The notes beneath the pieces are model-generated. The model searched no databases. It was not told the origin of the DNA and worked only from the letters and a program-made list of their open reading frames with translations. A program made the position numbers and the translations under genes. Of a stretch of 64,000 nucleotides of DNA, positions 11,450 to 24,370 are shown in pieces (position 1 is the first letter of the stretch; the number at the start of each line of letters is the position of its first letter). The stretch comes from Primulina eburnea (taxonomy: Eukaryota > Streptophyta > Magnoliopsida > Lamiales > Gesneriaceae): positions 3,844,001 through 3,908,000 of the forward strand of contig NC_133116.1 in assembly GCF_022965805.1 (NCBI RefSeq), read 5' to 3'.

Positions 11450-14400
11450 TCATACAAATAGCTCGGGATGCCTCTGTCTCATCTCAGACTCTGTCTCCCA
11501 AGTTGCTTCCTCGATGCCATGCCGACTCCATTGCACCTTCACAAGTGGAATGGTCTTAGTTCTAAGCTTCTTTTTCTTTCTATCCAGAATCTGTATCGGT
11601 TGCTCGACGTAGCTCAAAGTCTGATCTAACTCGGCTTCGTCAGGTTGAATAACATGAGAATCATCCGGCATGTATCTGCGAAGCATCGATACATGAAAAA
11701 CATCATGTATACCGGACAATGAAGGAGGAAGAGCAAGTCTGTAAGCTCGATCGCCAATCTTCTCAAGGATCTCATACGGACCGACGTATCTAGGAGACAA
11801 CTTTCCTTGCTTGCCAAATCTGACAACGCCTCTGAAAGGTGAAATCTTCAGAAATACTCTGTCTCCCTGCTCGAATACTAACGTTCTACGTCTAATATTG
11901 GCGTATTTCGCTTGCCTATCCTGTGCCGTTTTCATTCGTTTCTGAATGATCTTCACTTTTTCTGTCATCTCACGAATCATATCAGGCCCTAACTCTGGTA
12001 CCTCAGAAATATCATCCCAGTACAACGGAGATCTGCACTTCTTTCCGTATAAAGCTTCGAACGGTGCCATCTCTATGCTAGTCTGATAGCTGTTGTTGTA
12101 TGAAAATTCACACAACGGCAATGAATCTTGCCAACTAGTACCAAAGTCTAGTACTACAGCTCTCAGCATATCCTCTAGAATCTGGATAGTCCGCTCTGAC
12201 TGTCCGTCTGTCTGGGGATGATAAGCAGTGCTCAGGTGTAAAGTCGTACCCAAAGCCTGCTGCAAACTGTGCCAAAAGTGAGAAGTGAATCGTGGATCAC
12301 GATCTGATACGATCGACTTCGGCACACCGTGCAATCTGACGACATCTCTGACATACAACTCGGCCATCTGATCGTGTCGATAGGTCATCCGGTACGGAAT
12401 AAAACACGCTGATTTGGTCAGTCTGTCTATCACAACCCAAATCGCGTCACAGCCCCGCGAAGATCGAGGTAACTTCGTCACGAAATCCATGGAAATGTGG
12501 TCCCATTTCCATTCAGGAATAGACAAACTCTGAAGTAGACCTCCGGGCTTCTTTCTCTCTGCCTTCACCTGTTGGCAATTCAGACATCTAGACACAAATT
12601 CTGCGATGTCTGTCTTCATCTGTTTCCACCAGAATTGTGTCTTCAAGTCATTATACATCTTCCTGCCTCCAGGATGAATGCTGAACCGACTACAATGTGC
12701 CTCCGACATGATCTGTCGTCTCAAATCTGAAACATCTGGCACCACTAGACGGTTATGCACATACAGAACAGAATCTCTGACCTGATATTCTGAGATATGA
12801 CCAGCTCTGACCATATCAATCGATTTCTGCACACTCGGATCAGTTCTCTGTGCTTCTTTGATCCTCGAAATCAAGTCTGGCTCAATCTGAATCGCAGCAA
12901 GTCGCAACGGTCTACTCTCTGTATTAAATGTCAATCCAGACAAGCAACAATCTTCTACTAAACTCGATACACCTATAGTCGACAAGGACAAAGAACATAC
13001 CTTTCGACTCAAGGCGTCTGCCGCTGCATTCGACTTCCCTGGATGGTACTTGATCTCGCAATCAAAATCTTTCAGCAGATCAAGCCATCGTCGCTGCCTC
13101 ATGTTCAACTCTGACTGAGAAAAGAGATACTTCAAGCTCTTATGATCGGAATAGATCTCAAATTTCTCACCATACAGATAGTGACGCCAGATCTTGAGTG
13201 CAAATACAATTGCCGCCAATTCAAGATCATGAATCGGATAACGAGTCTCGTGTGGCTTCAGCTGTCTAGAGGCGTACGCTATCACGTGCCCTCGCTGCAT
13301 AAGAACACATCCAAGCCCTCTGTGAGATGCATCACAATATACAACAAACTCACCTGTACCTGATGGAATCGTCAAGACAGGCGCACTAGTCAGCCTCTTC
13401 TTCAGCTCTACAAAACTAGTTTCACAATCTTCAGACCACACAAACGGCATATTCTTCTGTGTCAACTGGGTGATAGGCTTCGCTATACTGGAGAAATCTC
13501 GAATAAAACGACGATAATACCCGGCTAGACCCATGAAACTGCGTATCTCAGGCACAGAAGTCGGTCTCGGCCAACTGATCACAGCCTCAACTTTACTCGG
13601 ATCTACCGCAATACCATCTCCAGATATAATATGCCCCAAGAAGACAACCTGTCGCAGCCAGAATTCACACTTGGACAGTTTGGCATACAACCGCTCATTC
13701 CTCAAAGTCTTCAATACAATTCTCAGATGATCTGCATGCTCAGTCAAACTCTTCGAATACACCAAAATGTCGTCAATAAACACAATCACAAATTCATCTA
13801 AATATCTCTGAAAAATGCGGTTCATCAAACTCATGAACACCGCAGGTGCATTCGTCAAACCGAAAGGCATAACAACAAACTCGTAATGTCCATACCTGGT
13901 TCGAAATGCAGTCTTCGGAATATCAACGTCTCTAACTCGGAGCTGATGATACCCTGATCTCAAATCGATCTTCGAGTATACCGAAGATCCCTGTAGTTGA
14001 TCAAACAAGTCGTCGATGCGCGGCAAAGGATACTTGTTCTTCACTGTTGCCTTATTCAACTGCCTGTAATCAATACACAGTCTCATCGAGCCATCTTTCT
14101 TTCGAGCAAAAAGCACCGGAGCACCCCAAGGTGATACACTGGGTCTGATATATCCCTTGGACAGAAGATCCTCCAACTGTGCTTTCAACTCTTTCAGCTC
14201 TATCGGCGCCATCCTATACGGAGCTCTCGAAATAGGAACAGAACCGGGCATAAGATCTATGCTGAAATCAACCTCTCGAACCGGAGGCAACCCTGGAATC
14301 TCATCAGGAAAAACATCTGCAAACTCGCAAACCACTGGCAAATCTGCCAATGCTGGGCTCGACTTCAGTAGGTCTACTGAATATACGAGAAAGCCCTCTG

Positions 14401-15985
14401 CTCCTCTCTGAAGCAATCTACTCATAGTCAGGGCAGATACTAAGGGAATCCGAGATCTGGAACCCTTGCCGTAGAATTTCCACTCGTCTGTCATCTCGGG
14501 TCTGAATCTGACAATCTTGTGGAAACAATCTACCGTGGCCCTGTACTTGGTCAACATGTCTATGCCAACTATACAGTCAAAATCAGCTAAACCAAGTACT
14601 ACACAATCAAGATCAATCTCATGCCCCTCAAACTGAAGCATACAGTGTCTAACAGTAGTCACAGATATCAAACCACTTCCCAACGGAGAAGCTATAGACA
14701 CTACTGTCGACAACGACTCAACAGGCAATGAATGTCTCAATGCAAAATGTTCAGATATAAATGTATGAGATGCCCCTGTGTCTATCAACACATATGCAGG
14801 ATAACCGCAAAGGAAACAATTACCTGCAATGACGTCATCTGGCGCCTCCTGCGCCTGTTCCTCTGTCAGGGCAAAGACACGTGCCTGCTGTCGAGGAGGT
14901 TGACTCACAGTCTGACTACCTCCTGGCCTCTGCTGAGTCTGTGTGGAGGGTGGCTGAAAGGAGTGTACAGAAGATGCCTGTCTCTCCATCTGTGGCGCTG
15001 CAGCAGACGATCCTGTACTCTGGAATCGCTGAGAACTCCTCTGTGGGCACACTCTGGCGAAATGCCCCTGCTGTCTGCAGATATTGCAGCGTCCCAGAAC
15101 TCCTTGACACTGCTCCGTCGCATGTCGCCCTCCGCACGAACCACAGTATGCGCCACTATAATCTGACCCCTGACCTCTCTGTCGAGATCCACTCGAACTC
15201 GATGAACTACTCCCAGATTTCTTAAACTGTTTGCCCTTAGCCTTCAGAAAATCCTTCTTGCCACTACCACTAGCTCCACTGTCAAAACGAGGAGGAGGGG
15301 GTGGAAACTTAACGGTGGTAGGCTGTGGCGGTCTCTGCCCCTGAACACCGTAGGAAGCTCCTCGCTGCCTGATCAAGCCAGCCTCTGCTCCCTTCGCTCG
15401 GTTCAGTGCCTCTGAAAAAGTGTTAGGCCGTCCCGTGTTCACCAAAGTAAAGACATCGGGATTCAGCCCATTGATGAACTGATCGGCCACTGCCTCGTCG
15501 TTCCCGGCCACATGCGGTGCAAATCGCAGCAAAGCAGAAAATTTAGCGACATACTCCTCAATGTTCCACTGTCCCTGCTTCAGATTCGCAAATTCAGCTC
15601 CCTTATCTTTCCGGTAGGAGACGGGGAAGAAGCGCTGATAGAACTCATCTTTAAAAACTTTCCACGTGATATCAATGCCTCGGTGCTCCAAGGCTCTCTT
15701 CGTAGTCAACCACCAGCTCTTTGCAACCTCTTGCATCTGATGGCCTATCAACTTCACACGTCGTTCGTCAGTGTAAGCCAAAGACTCAAACAGCATCTCG
15801 ATATCATCAAGCCAGCTCTCGCACTCTACTGCACTCTCTGTGCCCTTCAGGGTAGGCGGATGGAAAGACTGAAATCTCTTCAATAAGGTCTCCATCGGCG
15901 TAGCGGTAACATCCATCTGTGCACCGGACGTGCTACCCTGCTCTGGCTGTGGCACTCGTCTAGGCGGCATAAATCTGATCATCAA
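11450..15985 (-). CDS. Ty3/gypsy gag-pol polyprotein (intact, 1511 aa)
   Basis: A single frame with no stop. Domains in order are: retrotransposon gag (about 40-210), a Ser/Gly-rich linker, two zinc-knuckle-like motifs ([13 protein letters not shown] at 281-293, [14 protein letters not shown] at 300-313), and an aspartic protease ([10 protein letters not shown], about 402-411). These are followed by an RT with [10 protein letters not shown], an RNase H with [10 protein letters not shown], an integrase with an H-H-C-C zinc region and a D-D-E core, and a C-terminal chromodomain-like tail rich in charged residues ([15 protein letters not shown]). Separate protease, RT, RNase H and integrase come from cleavage of the product. 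The first ATG is at 15985, and a second at 15970 (MPPRR) may be the real start. The intact frame together with identical LTRs means this copy could still be mobile. Confidence 0.95.
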   Translation of the reverse strand: MMIRFMPPRRVPQPEQGSTSGAQMDVTATPMETLLKRFQSFHPPTLKGTESAVECESWLDDIEMLFESLAYTDERRVKLIGHQMQEVAKSWWLTTKRALEHRGIDITWKVFKDEFYQRFFPVSYRKDKGAEFANLKQGQWNIEEYVAKFSALLRFAPHVAGNDEAVADQFINGLNPDVFTLVNTGRPNTFSEALNRAKGAEAGLIRQRGASYGVQGQRPPQPTTVKFPPPPPRFDSGASGSGKKDFLKAKGKQFKKSGSSSSSSSGSRQRGQGSDYSGAYCGSCGGRHATEQCQGVLGRCNICRQQGHFARVCPQRSSQRFQSTGSSAAAPQMERQASSVHSFQPPSTQTQQRPGGSQTVSQPPRQQARVFALTEEQAQEAPDDVIAGNCFLCGYPAYVLIDTGASHTFISEHFALRHSLPVESLSTVVSIASPLGSGLISVTTVRHCMLQFEGHEIDLDCVVLGLADFDCIVGIDMLTKYRATVDCFHKIVRFRPEMTDEWKFYGKGSRSRIPLVSALTMSRLLQRGAEGFLVYSVDLLKSSPALADLPVVCEFADVFPDEIPGLPPVREVDFSIDLMPGSVPISRAPYRMAPIELKELKAQLEDLLSKGYIRPSVSPWGAPVLFARKKDGSMRLCIDYRQLNKATVKNKYPLPRIDDLFDQLQGSSVYSKIDLRSGYHQLRVRDVDIPKTAFRTRYGHYEFVVMPFGLTNAPAVFMSLMNRIFQRYLDEFVIVFIDDILVYSKSLTEHADHLRIVLKTLRNERLYAKLSKCEFWLRQVVFLGHIISGDGIAVDPSKVEAVISWPRPTSVPEIRSFMGLAGYYRRFIRDFSSIAKPITQLTQKNMPFVWSEDCETSFVELKKRLTSAPVLTIPSGTGEFVVYCDASHRGLGCVLMQRGHVIAYASRQLKPHETRYPIHDLELAAIVFALKIWRHYLYGEKFEIYSDHKSLKYLFSQSELNMRQRRWLDLLKDFDCEIKYHPGKSNAAADALSRKVCSLSLSTIGVSSLVEDCCLSGLTFNTESRPLRLAAIQIEPDLISRIKEAQRTDPSVQKSIDMVRAGHISEYQVRDSVLYVHNRLVVPDVSDLRRQIMSEAHCSRFSIHPGGRKMYNDLKTQFWWKQMKTDIAEFVSRCLNCQQVKAERKKPGGLLQSLSIPEWKWDHISMDFVTKLPRSSRGCDAIWVVIDRLTKSACFIPYRMTYRHDQMAELYVRDVVRLHGVPKSIVSDRDPRFTSHFWHSLQQALGTTLHLSTAYHPQTDGQSERTIQILEDMLRAVVLDFGTSWQDSLPLCEFSYNNSYQTSIEMAPFEALYGKKCRSPLYWDDISEVPELGPDMIREMTEKVKIIQKRMKTAQDRQAKYANIRRRTLVFEQGDRVFLKISPFRGVVRFGKQGKLSPRYVGPYEILEKIGDRAYRLALPPSLSGIHDVFHVSMLRRYMPDDSHVIQPDEAELDQTLSYVEQPIQILDRKKKKLRTKTIPLVKVQWSRHGIEEATWETESEMRQRHPELFV

Positions 15986-16209
15986 ACTGATTAGTACACA
16001 ACCAATATCATCTGTCTCAGCCCTCCTCTGATCATATACCTCTGATCGAGAATTGGTTCTGATTCAGGCTTGAAATGCTGTAAATCAATTCAGATAATAC
16101 AACCACATACAATAGGGAAAGCAGTAAATCATGCTAGCATCTCAAAAGCAAGGAAGATGACTCGATCTACCCCGCTCATTCTATTCTATCTCAGTCTACA
16201 GAACCTACA

Positions 16210-16221
16210 GCTCTGATACCA
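16210..16221 (-). other. Tekay primer-binding site
   Basis: TGGTATCAGAGC on the minus strand, five bases inside the 5' LTR boundary at 16227. It is complementary to plant initiator-Met tRNA. Confidence 0.95.
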
Positions 16222-16226
16222 CCTGT

Positions 16227-18061
16227 TGTGGGGACCCGGGTTCTAACTCAATTCTTTTGGGATTTAATTGGATCTTTATTATAAATGGCGGGTCAAAATT
16301 TTTCGCTTTCTAACATTAAATCGAATGTTAACATAAAGCGTCTCATTTTTATTTAAAACAAACATGAGTCAACGACTATTACATGACATGATCTAGTAGC
16401 CTTACTTGTTATACATGTTACAATAACAACATAACATCTCTAGTATCAACATAAAACTACTAGTGCAACATCAGAAGTCTTCTGCTACACCCGGCATCTC
16501 CACGCTATCAACTCTCTCTTCCTCGTCGTGACCCTGATCCTGCCCCACCTGTTGCCATGCACACATACAGACACGACAACAGCCGGATAACTCCGGTGAG
16601 AACATATCCCAGTATAAAACATGGATGCATGCAATGTAAATATCATATACAAAAGCATAGCATATGTAACAAGTAACATGAATATAAATCTAAACATGTA
16701 GAAGAATACAAATCTGTATTCCCCAATTCAAATCTTGACTCGACTCTTTTCTAATCTAGGGATCCCGGTGTGAATAAGACGGTCTGTCACCTACCCAGCC
16801 ACTCGGGGCAACGGTACGTCTTATTCCTAGACTTCGGTCAACTCTGTATCGAGGGTCTACACATATAACAAATCTGTTTCTATGCGTCGATACACCGAAA
16901 CGTCTAGTTTTGGCAAGTCTGCCAATCTCTCCTATCTCAAGACTCGAATATAAATCAATAAACGAAACATTACATAATCAATGTAATAACTATCTAGTAT
17001 GTGATTTAGGGAAACTCGTATCAAATCTGAATCGAGTTGTGCAATCCCGTGACCACATGAATTATACCTTTCTTGTCGAATCGTCGGTGTCGCAGTCGAA
17101 GTCTCGAGTTCACAATAACCAATATAATCTGAAATGGCAATGTGTAGACACACTCTATCAACAAGCATCTCAACTAACTCAATGTACAAATCTGTAACTG
17201 ATTTCAATACAATTCAACGGCGTAACGGCTTATTTCTCAATACCGGCCAACTCAATCTCAACATAACAATATCATAATCAATCTCAATAACTCATAATCT
17301 CATCCAATACAAACATGAATACCAAATTCTGCATAATCTTCACATAATACATGCTGGAAATTTGAACCTATAGCATACGACATCCGTAATTCAATCCGTT
17401 TACGTTTCTACGATGCTTAGCATATCAAGAACACATATTCGCAACAAAATCATAAGTTCCCCAACATCCACAATCTGAATCATGCTGGAATTATATCAAA
17501 CTTACGTCACTTTGTAGCCTTCAATGCAAGGAACACAAATCTTACCTCGGAATTAAAATCGGATGAACAACTCTTGCATAATTCTACTTTTTAGCACGAA
17601 GAAACTTGAAGGATTTCCTTGGGAGCTCTCGGTTCTGAATTCTGAAGAATGAAGGAGTGATGTGTCAACATAACATATATATACCTCATGCCATGTGTCA
17701 AGACCAAAATCGAAGGTGGCAATTTCGCATGCAGACCGCGGGTGCGGTGTCTCAAGAGCGCGGGTGCGCTATGCTCACGGCAAGTTCATCCAAAAATGTA
17801 GCACTTAGACCGCGGGTGCGGTCCTTACATGACCGCGGGTGCGGTCTCACACCGCGGGTGCGGTCGTGCTAGCACCGCGGGTGCGGTGTCTGTTCGCACA
17901 TTTCCCTCAATTTCCTCTCAATGCACCGCGGGTGCTGTATCTCTAACACCGCGGGTGCGGTGTGGCTTCGGCCATGCTTCAAAAATTCCACTCTATATGT
18001 CATGCATTCTCATGGTTTCAAGTCTCACATCAATGCCAATTGACAATTCTCGAGCCTTACA
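16227..18061 (-). repeat. 5' LTR of the Tekay element
   Basis: 1835 bp, matching 9514-11348 in length, ends and internal features, including the GC-rich palindrome array (17731-17967) and TATA-like run (17674-17684). It is followed by the second GTTTT duplication (18062-18066). Confidence 0.96.
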
Positions 18062-18240
18062 GTTTTTGTTGAAACCGTCGCAAAATTAGCGACATTTTAT
18101 ACAAACCGTCGCTAAGTAGCGACAGGTATTAATAAAAACGTCGCCGATCTTGATCGGCGACGGTTTTGTTAATACCCGTCGCTATTAGCGACGGTGTAGT
18201 CAAAATTCGTCGCTATTATACTCTGGGTCTAGAAAATAGT
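18062..18240. repeat. GCGACGG subterminal-type repeats (right part)
   Basis: Continuation of the array broken by the LTR element: direct and inverted copies of GCGACGGTTTT / AAACCGTCGC, including a hairpin at about 18142-18168 (AAAACGTCGCCGATC...GATCGGCGACGGTTTT). Then come the GGGT-rich right end of the hAT-like element and its inverted repeat. Confidence 0.85.
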
Positions 18241-18771
18241 TATATAAATTGTAAAATTTTTTTAAAAAAAAAACATGATGGGTCGGGTGGGTCGGGTGGG
18301 TCGGGTCATTGGGTGACCTGATATTTTTTTCAGGTCAACCCGGGGCAACCCGAACCCACCCGAGAAATTTTTTTTTTCGGGTTTGCATTCGGGTCGACCC
18401 GTTTCGACCCGAACCCGAAAACCCCCAACCCAAACCCGATATTTTTCGTGTCGTCCCGTGTTGGGTTAGCGTGTCGGCTTCATTTTTGACACCCCTAATA
18501 ACTTTGATATAATTAGTTTGATTTTATTATTAAATAAAATTAATACTATAATTGTAAAATTTTATTTTGGTGAAATGTTTAATAGTAATTTTATTTTGGT
18601 GGTCTATGTCAATAGATAATTGGCTTACTTTAATACTTTTTATTTTATTATTATTAATTAATAATTCCATTTAATTGCTCAAACAATTGTTGTCGCCGGG
18701 TCTGAGATTACTTTCGGAAAAGGTTGAGACTAGCCATTACCACTGGATCTTTGAACGAAAACATAATAATA

Positions 18772-21700
18772 ATGGCGGCTTCATCCCCGGCCAAAAGCGT
18801 CAGTGCCGACGTCGCCGTGGCGATGTTGACTCCTTTGAGCTCCAATTCTTCGAAAAACCTCCGCGGCCTCAACAAACCTAGGTGCATCAAGTGCGGCAAC
18901 GTCGCTCGCTCCAGGTTTTTTTCCTGTTAATTTACTTTCATCCTGTTCGTTTTCGTTTTTTGTCCGGGGGCAGTAGTTTTATTCCGTTTGATTCGTTGTT
19001 TTTCTGATGTCTATCGTGGATAGTTGGTTACTGAGTTAATTTCCAAAACCGAACACTAATTCCCATCGTACCCAGAATTTGTATACTTGTGTCACCCAAA
19101 CTGTAAGTGGCGAAGAATGTCACTGCATCATTTTTTCATTTATAATTTGTTAGATTTTGACCATTGAAACGTTTAACATTTTAAAATAAAATTAAAATAG
19201 AGACAGAAAAAGGATTTAGTGGGGGGGGGGGGGGGGGGGTGGGGGGGAAGAATGTTATATGCAGATAATTCAGTAAAATAAATTGTTTGGGCAAGTTGCT
19301 TTTCTAGACCAGTTCTGCAAAGGGCAGCTATGTGCTGATTAACTGGATTTCCTGAATGTCAATCTTCGTGGGTTGGAGAAAACTTTTTCCAGTTGGTAGT
19401 GGTATATTTGAAAGCCAATAAAGCATGGATCTCCACTCAAGGCCCTGTGAGGCTTCATCCATCGCGCCATGACACAGGCCAAGGCACTTCCCCACCATTT
19501 GGTGAAGTGTGCATGTTAATCACGAAGCCCTATTTTCGTGCACTTTTCATGCTCAAGACGTGTCTTAAGCTCAACTTAAATGTTAAGAATAGTTAATAGA
19601 AAATGAAATGCAAGACGGTAGTGCTTCAACTTTAATGAAGCACACTCCTTTTCTCGTGCCTCACTCTTCTAGCAACCATGATATAAATTATTGATTTTTG
19701 CTCATATTGCTGGAGTGCTTGACTGATCATTGCTCAGTTTGAGGGGCGAGATGCGGGGATGACCTCAGTTTGTTGAATTGGAAGTAGTGTCTTGAAATTC
19801 TAATGTCGCTCACAGAAAAACACAATTTTCTGATCTAGGCTTGGAGTTTGCTTAGTGCATATATTGATGAAGTCCAGCTGATCGATTCTGAAGATACTTA
19901 AAGGGCCTCTTTCTCAAGACATTCTGGCAGTTTGTACCTTGTATGTACGGGACTGTCCGTGCCCCCCTTTTTCCGCCCGACTCTTTGGTCTTAAGAATTT
20001 TTTTCAAAATTCTCTTTTTTCAGAGGGGTCATGCTCTGAAATTCCATGAAATGCTGGGTTCAATTATCTTCCATTTTTTAATTGCGTCAAATGATATTTT
20101 TTTCTTTTCTAACTGTGCTATAATCAACCGCAACTAACCTAATTTTCATCTCTTTGGACAAGTTGTCAATGCACAACTCTGAAATTAAACGGTAAAGTTT
20201 GCATTTTTGTTGAAACAGATGCTACGGTGTGGAGTCCAAGGGCTTAAATATATACTCAATTTTGTTTGTACTCAACTTTTAAATGTCAAGGGAGTCACTT
20301 CACATGTGTTTCATGGAATTGTTTGGATTTTTTCCCTAGTCGGAAATCGGAAGTTCTTCAATTAAACGAAAGTTGTTTAAAACATGCTAATGTGCTTTTT
20401 AGTGGTACTAGTAGTGTGAGTCAGCATTTCCTCTCGTTATTCTCGTTGGTTTCATCTATTAATTGTACTTGTTTATATGTCCACTTTAACATTCTTGGTG
20501 TGCTTGACAATTTATCGCATGAATGTCATTTATGACAAGTTCAATTAATTATTCAGGTGTCCATACCAGTCTTGCAAAAGCTGCTGTGCAAAAGCTCAAA
20601 ATCCCTGTCACATACACGGTGTGGTTACTGAGTTACTCTATTTTCTGTGGCATTTATCATATAATATTCCCTCAAATATTTTAAGATAAAAAGTAAATTA
20701 AAGCATTGCACTCTGACCATTCTGATGTCATTACTTTATACTTGTGATCACTATTATTGGATTTACGATATCAAAGTGGAGTTCCCAATTTCTGTTCTTT
20801 GTTGGTCGTGGATATATATTTTTCACGACCTTCAGCATTGATGCAATCTCAACTCTGTTTTCTACAATGTGCTATGCTCCATTTTGGGGCAAGCATATAT
20901 TATTGCGAGTGTTGATTCCATGATAAGGGCAACCAGATTTCTATATGAGATGCAAGTTTTTGTGGCATGTTTACGCATGCGATGACATAAATTTGACCTA
21001 TTCCAGCGACATGTAAAATGTGGGAAGTTTAAAATTTTAGATGATGCTCTTGAACGAAGAATAGACATTTGTAACTGAAGTAAGGAAGTCATGGATGATG
21101 GAACAATTTTTTTCCATCCACAACAGAACTATTTGCCACATGATATAATAGGTTTTTTTTCTCGGACTTCTAGATTAGAAGCCTTTTGGTCTTCATTTAT
21201 TGATACATCACAGAAAGAGGATTTGTGATGATTTATAGAATTTCAGTCGCTCAAATCCATCCTAATTTTGATGGATTGGTGTATTAATCAGAAGGTCTCG
21301 TAGCAATCGAGTTTTCAACTTATAGCGGTGGTGTAGAAAATGGTCTTCATTTGTACGAAAAATGCACGATATGTTGTGCTTGTGACTGAAGAAAATAAAT
21401 GCAGGTTAGATGCTGTATTATGCTTTAAGGCTCATGCAAGTAAATCTGTCTTAAAGAAGCCCACATGTTGACTTCTGAAACTTCATAAGGTGGCAAAGCA
21501 GGTGTGAGAGAGGTTCGCTAGGGCAGAATGGCTGAAATCACTCTTTGATCGTGGCCCATGTATAAAACCACTTATATACAGCTGCATTCTCTTCCAATTT
21601 TTTTTTCTACTTTGCATGTAAAATCACTTGTGGACGACAAGCTTACGTTCTGTTGATCTTTTCTTGCTCAAAATTACACATGCAATTGTGGTTGGTGCAG

Positions 21701-24370
21701 TTTTAAAAGGTAATTCATCATTCCCAGATAAGGTACCTTCTTCCAGCTCTGCCCTGTTAGACCAGCAATCAACTGAAGTATCTCATTCAGGGTAAGCTTT
21801 TGGTACTTTCTGCACTCAATGAACTTGGTAGGCTTCTGTTATTGTTTTCCCTTGTAGGTTCCAAATCTATTATTATAAGAAATGCTTCAACTTGGAATAA
21901 AGTTCTTTATCTTTATAACTTGATGATTAAATAGAAACAGAATCTGACCTCCTGCAGGAGTTTACTCGCTGGATGATGTTTTGATAATTGCATTGATTAT
22001 TTGAAGAGTTAGTTGTAAAATAATGAATCTCAACACTACATAGTTTGATATGAAGATGATTCAATTTTTGACGCACAAAAAGATAGATTATTTATTCCCC
22101 CCCAGTTAATCCCCTCATCTCATATCAAATTTTATGCCGTATTCGAGCAAATTTTTAGCTGCTGGCATCTCTTTAGTCCTGGTAATCGTACTTTCTCATA
22201 TATCCTTCCATGGATTGATTTTTGATGAGCTTGGCTCTCAGTTCTATTTACTGCATTGACATTTTAGGAACGCCATTGCAAAGATCTTCAATGTCAGGGA
22301 CACTTTCTGATATCTGCAATTTGTTATGCAGGAGACTTCGCCAACTTTCTAGCAATTTTGTGCAGTTCAGTAATTTAAACGCCCCATTTCGATCTAGGAA
22401 GCCATTGACTCGAAAGGTGGAGATGATCCTAACCCTGTGTTCCATCTGTTTTTTTTACATTAAATTAGTATTTCACACAGATTTACAAAATGTTAATTTA
22501 TTTAATTAATGATTTAAATTAATATATTAGTTTTTGAATAATTATCTAAAATTATTGATATAATATAATGAATATATTTGAAATTAAATATAATCATAAA
22601 AAATTATTATGTAAAAAATGTTGATGTCGTTTGAGATAACATTCAAACGAGGATACAATCTTTTGTCAAATTGACTTCTTTATCTTGGCTGATTACAATT
22701 GTTACTAATAAAAAAAATGGAAAAAGTATTTAAAAAATCTTATATTTTTTTGTTTATTAAAATTTTAAACAAAAAATAAATGTTTTAAAAAATTCACAAC
22801 TTTTGTAATTTATGAGATGAATAAATTTTTATTAAAAATTTAAATAATAATTTAGGACATGTTAAAAAAATTATAATAAAGTTTTAATTAAGATTATATA
22901 ATAATAATAGTAACAATTTACGAAAAATTAATATATAAAAAGTTCACGACTCCCTTTTAAAATGTTTGGAAAACATATATTATATAAAAATATGTATTTT
23001 ATTTAATATGATTGAAAGAGTACTGTAATTAAATATATTAAAGTATCGCAAAAATCATATTCGAAATTAAATGATATAATTAATTTAAACACTTAAATGT
23101 AGTTTAAGATTATCTTTTCGTGGGATTTAAACTCAAATTTGAATTTTAAAAAAAGAAATTGAAAAGACTTAACATTTATATATTTATTTCTTATTTGTTT
23201 TCAAATATATAATATAACAGGAGAGTACATTAATATCGATAAATATTTTTTATTATAACATATTATTTTTTACAGAAACTTTCCGAATATGACAAAAACT
23301 CAATTTTAATATAGATGCAGATGATATCCTGAGTGAGAACTGAAAACCAATGTTGGTTTCTTGGCATGGACAGATCTAGAATCACAAAAATAGCACTGCA
23401 AATAGTAAAATTATCATTTGTTTATTTGAAAATAACAGTTGTTGAATTTCCATCAAAGTGTCTTCTGACCGACTTTACTCTTTAATATTGCATGGTTGTG
23501 TTGGATTCTGTCTGCATATTCATTTTTTCTCCCCATAGATATAGTTCAGTTAGTTTACTCATCTTTCAAACAATAATTTATACCGAAATAAATATTTTTA
23601 CACTAGCAACTAGGTTGTACATGTGCAATTAGTGTGCAATTTATATGGTTGAAAAATAATTTCCTAACAATAAAATTTGTCAGGATGCACAAGTCATAAA
23701 TGAATGGAGGTTCTTAAAGTTGAAAGAATACAAAGACCGAGGTATCGAGACAGAAAATGAGGTTTTTGACCGCTACACGCAAAACATGTGTCTGTTAGGA
23801 GAGGTTTTCTCAGTCAATTCTATGTATGATGACCAGTTTCAGGAAGAGCTTCGATCTGAAGTAAGCTCAAGTTCTGAAGAAAATATTGGGAGGACAGTTA
23901 ACGATTTGAAGTCGAAGCTCAGATCAAATCCAATGAGAACTGCCAACTTCAGAAAGAATATTCATTACATCGTGGATCAAGGTTTGAATAAACTTGGAAA
24001 GCCTGAGTTAAATGAAGATAGTGGTGACCATGACCTTGAGATTTCTAAAGACATCAACTCTTGCGAAGTTGATCATCTACCTGCTTCAATTGATCTTATT
24101 GAGAAAATGAATCAAGTCCGAAATGAAGAAGATCTGAAAGCATGTTGGGAGACTGCATCTCAGATGTTCATATGGAGTAATAAGACTGGCCTAATAGAAT
24201 CTGGTGATTTTCCTATTCTTGTGGAACAGGATGAGAAATCTGATTCGTCTCAAGACCGGCATCCTCTCTATTCTCTGCCAAAGTGGGTAAATCCTGTTAA
24301 TGTGGATCAAGAATCTCTTCGCCAGATCGATGCACAATTTTCTGCTCTTGAAAATATTGAAAATTTATAG
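18772..24370 (+). CDS. Cys-rich SHI-like zinc-finger protein, 355 aa, five exons
   Basis: Exons 18772-18914, 20557-20618, 21701-21791, 22332-22416 and 23684-24370 all have GT-AG borders. They join in phase to 1068 bases. Residues 38-68 hold C-X2-C-X7-C-X4-C-X2-CC-X6-C followed by HIH. That is the cysteine spacing of the RING-like zinc finger of SHI/STY/LRP1 transcription factors, but the rest of the protein is not SHI-like. The N-terminus is Ala/Ser-rich with a LRGLNKP motif; after the finger comes a Ser-rich linker, a basic RSRKPLTRK segment and an acidic C-terminal half. It resembles an uncharacterised conserved plant family (I believe Arabidopsis At1g32730 belongs to it). Function is unknown; zinc binding is inferred from the motif. 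Start chosen at the first ATG giving the conserved N-terminus; an in-frame ATG lies 48 bases upstream. Exon 4 begins at 22332 because the more upstream AG at 22267 puts a stop in frame. Confidence 0.88.
19221..19247 (+). repeat. homopolymeric G tract in intron 1
   Basis: Nineteen G, one T, then seven G. A run this long is unusual in AT-rich plant intron sequence and is prone to sequencing and length error. Confidence 0.95.

Larger units (their letters stand above)
9514..18061 (-). mobile_element. complete Ty3/gypsy (Tekay-type chromovirus) retrotransposon, 8548 bp
   Basis: Minus-strand element with two 1835-bp LTRs (9514-11348 and 16227-18061) and a 5-bp duplication GTTTT on both sides. It has a tRNA-iMet primer site (16210-16221), a polypurine tract (11349-11362) and one uninterrupted gag-pol frame of 1511 codons. 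The LTRs look identical wherever I compared them, including four matching open frames, so insertion is recent. RNase H before integrase gives Ty3/gypsy; the chromodomain-like tail and size suggest the Tekay/Del lineage. It sits inside the GCGACGG region of the hAT-like element. Confidence 0.96.
8315..18497. mobile_element. hAT-like DNA transposon, composite and split by an LTR element
   Basis: The ends are 12-bp inverted repeats, TAGGGGTGTCAA at 8315 and its complement TTGACACCCCTA ending at 18497. They are flanked by a perfect 8-bp direct repeat ATAACTTT (8307-8314 and 18498-18505). Short inverted ends with an 8-bp duplication are the hAT signature. Both subterminal regions are packed with GGGT/ACCC motifs (8326-8480 and 18280-18470). 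After removing the inserted retrotransposon and one copy of its 5-bp duplication, about 1.63 kb remains, with no hAT transposase, so the element is non-autonomous. Its interior carries CACTA-type repeats and a TNP2-like fragment. Confidence 0.85.

Noticed and set aside
9772..11461. Several 70-95 codon frames, repeated at 16485-18089
   Set aside because: They are inside the LTRs and identical in both copies, with no recognisable family. They are LTR sequence, not genes.
14732..15225. Open frames on both strands within the gypsy gag region
   Set aside because: They overlap the long gag-pol frame in other frames and translate to low-complexity or family-less sequence.
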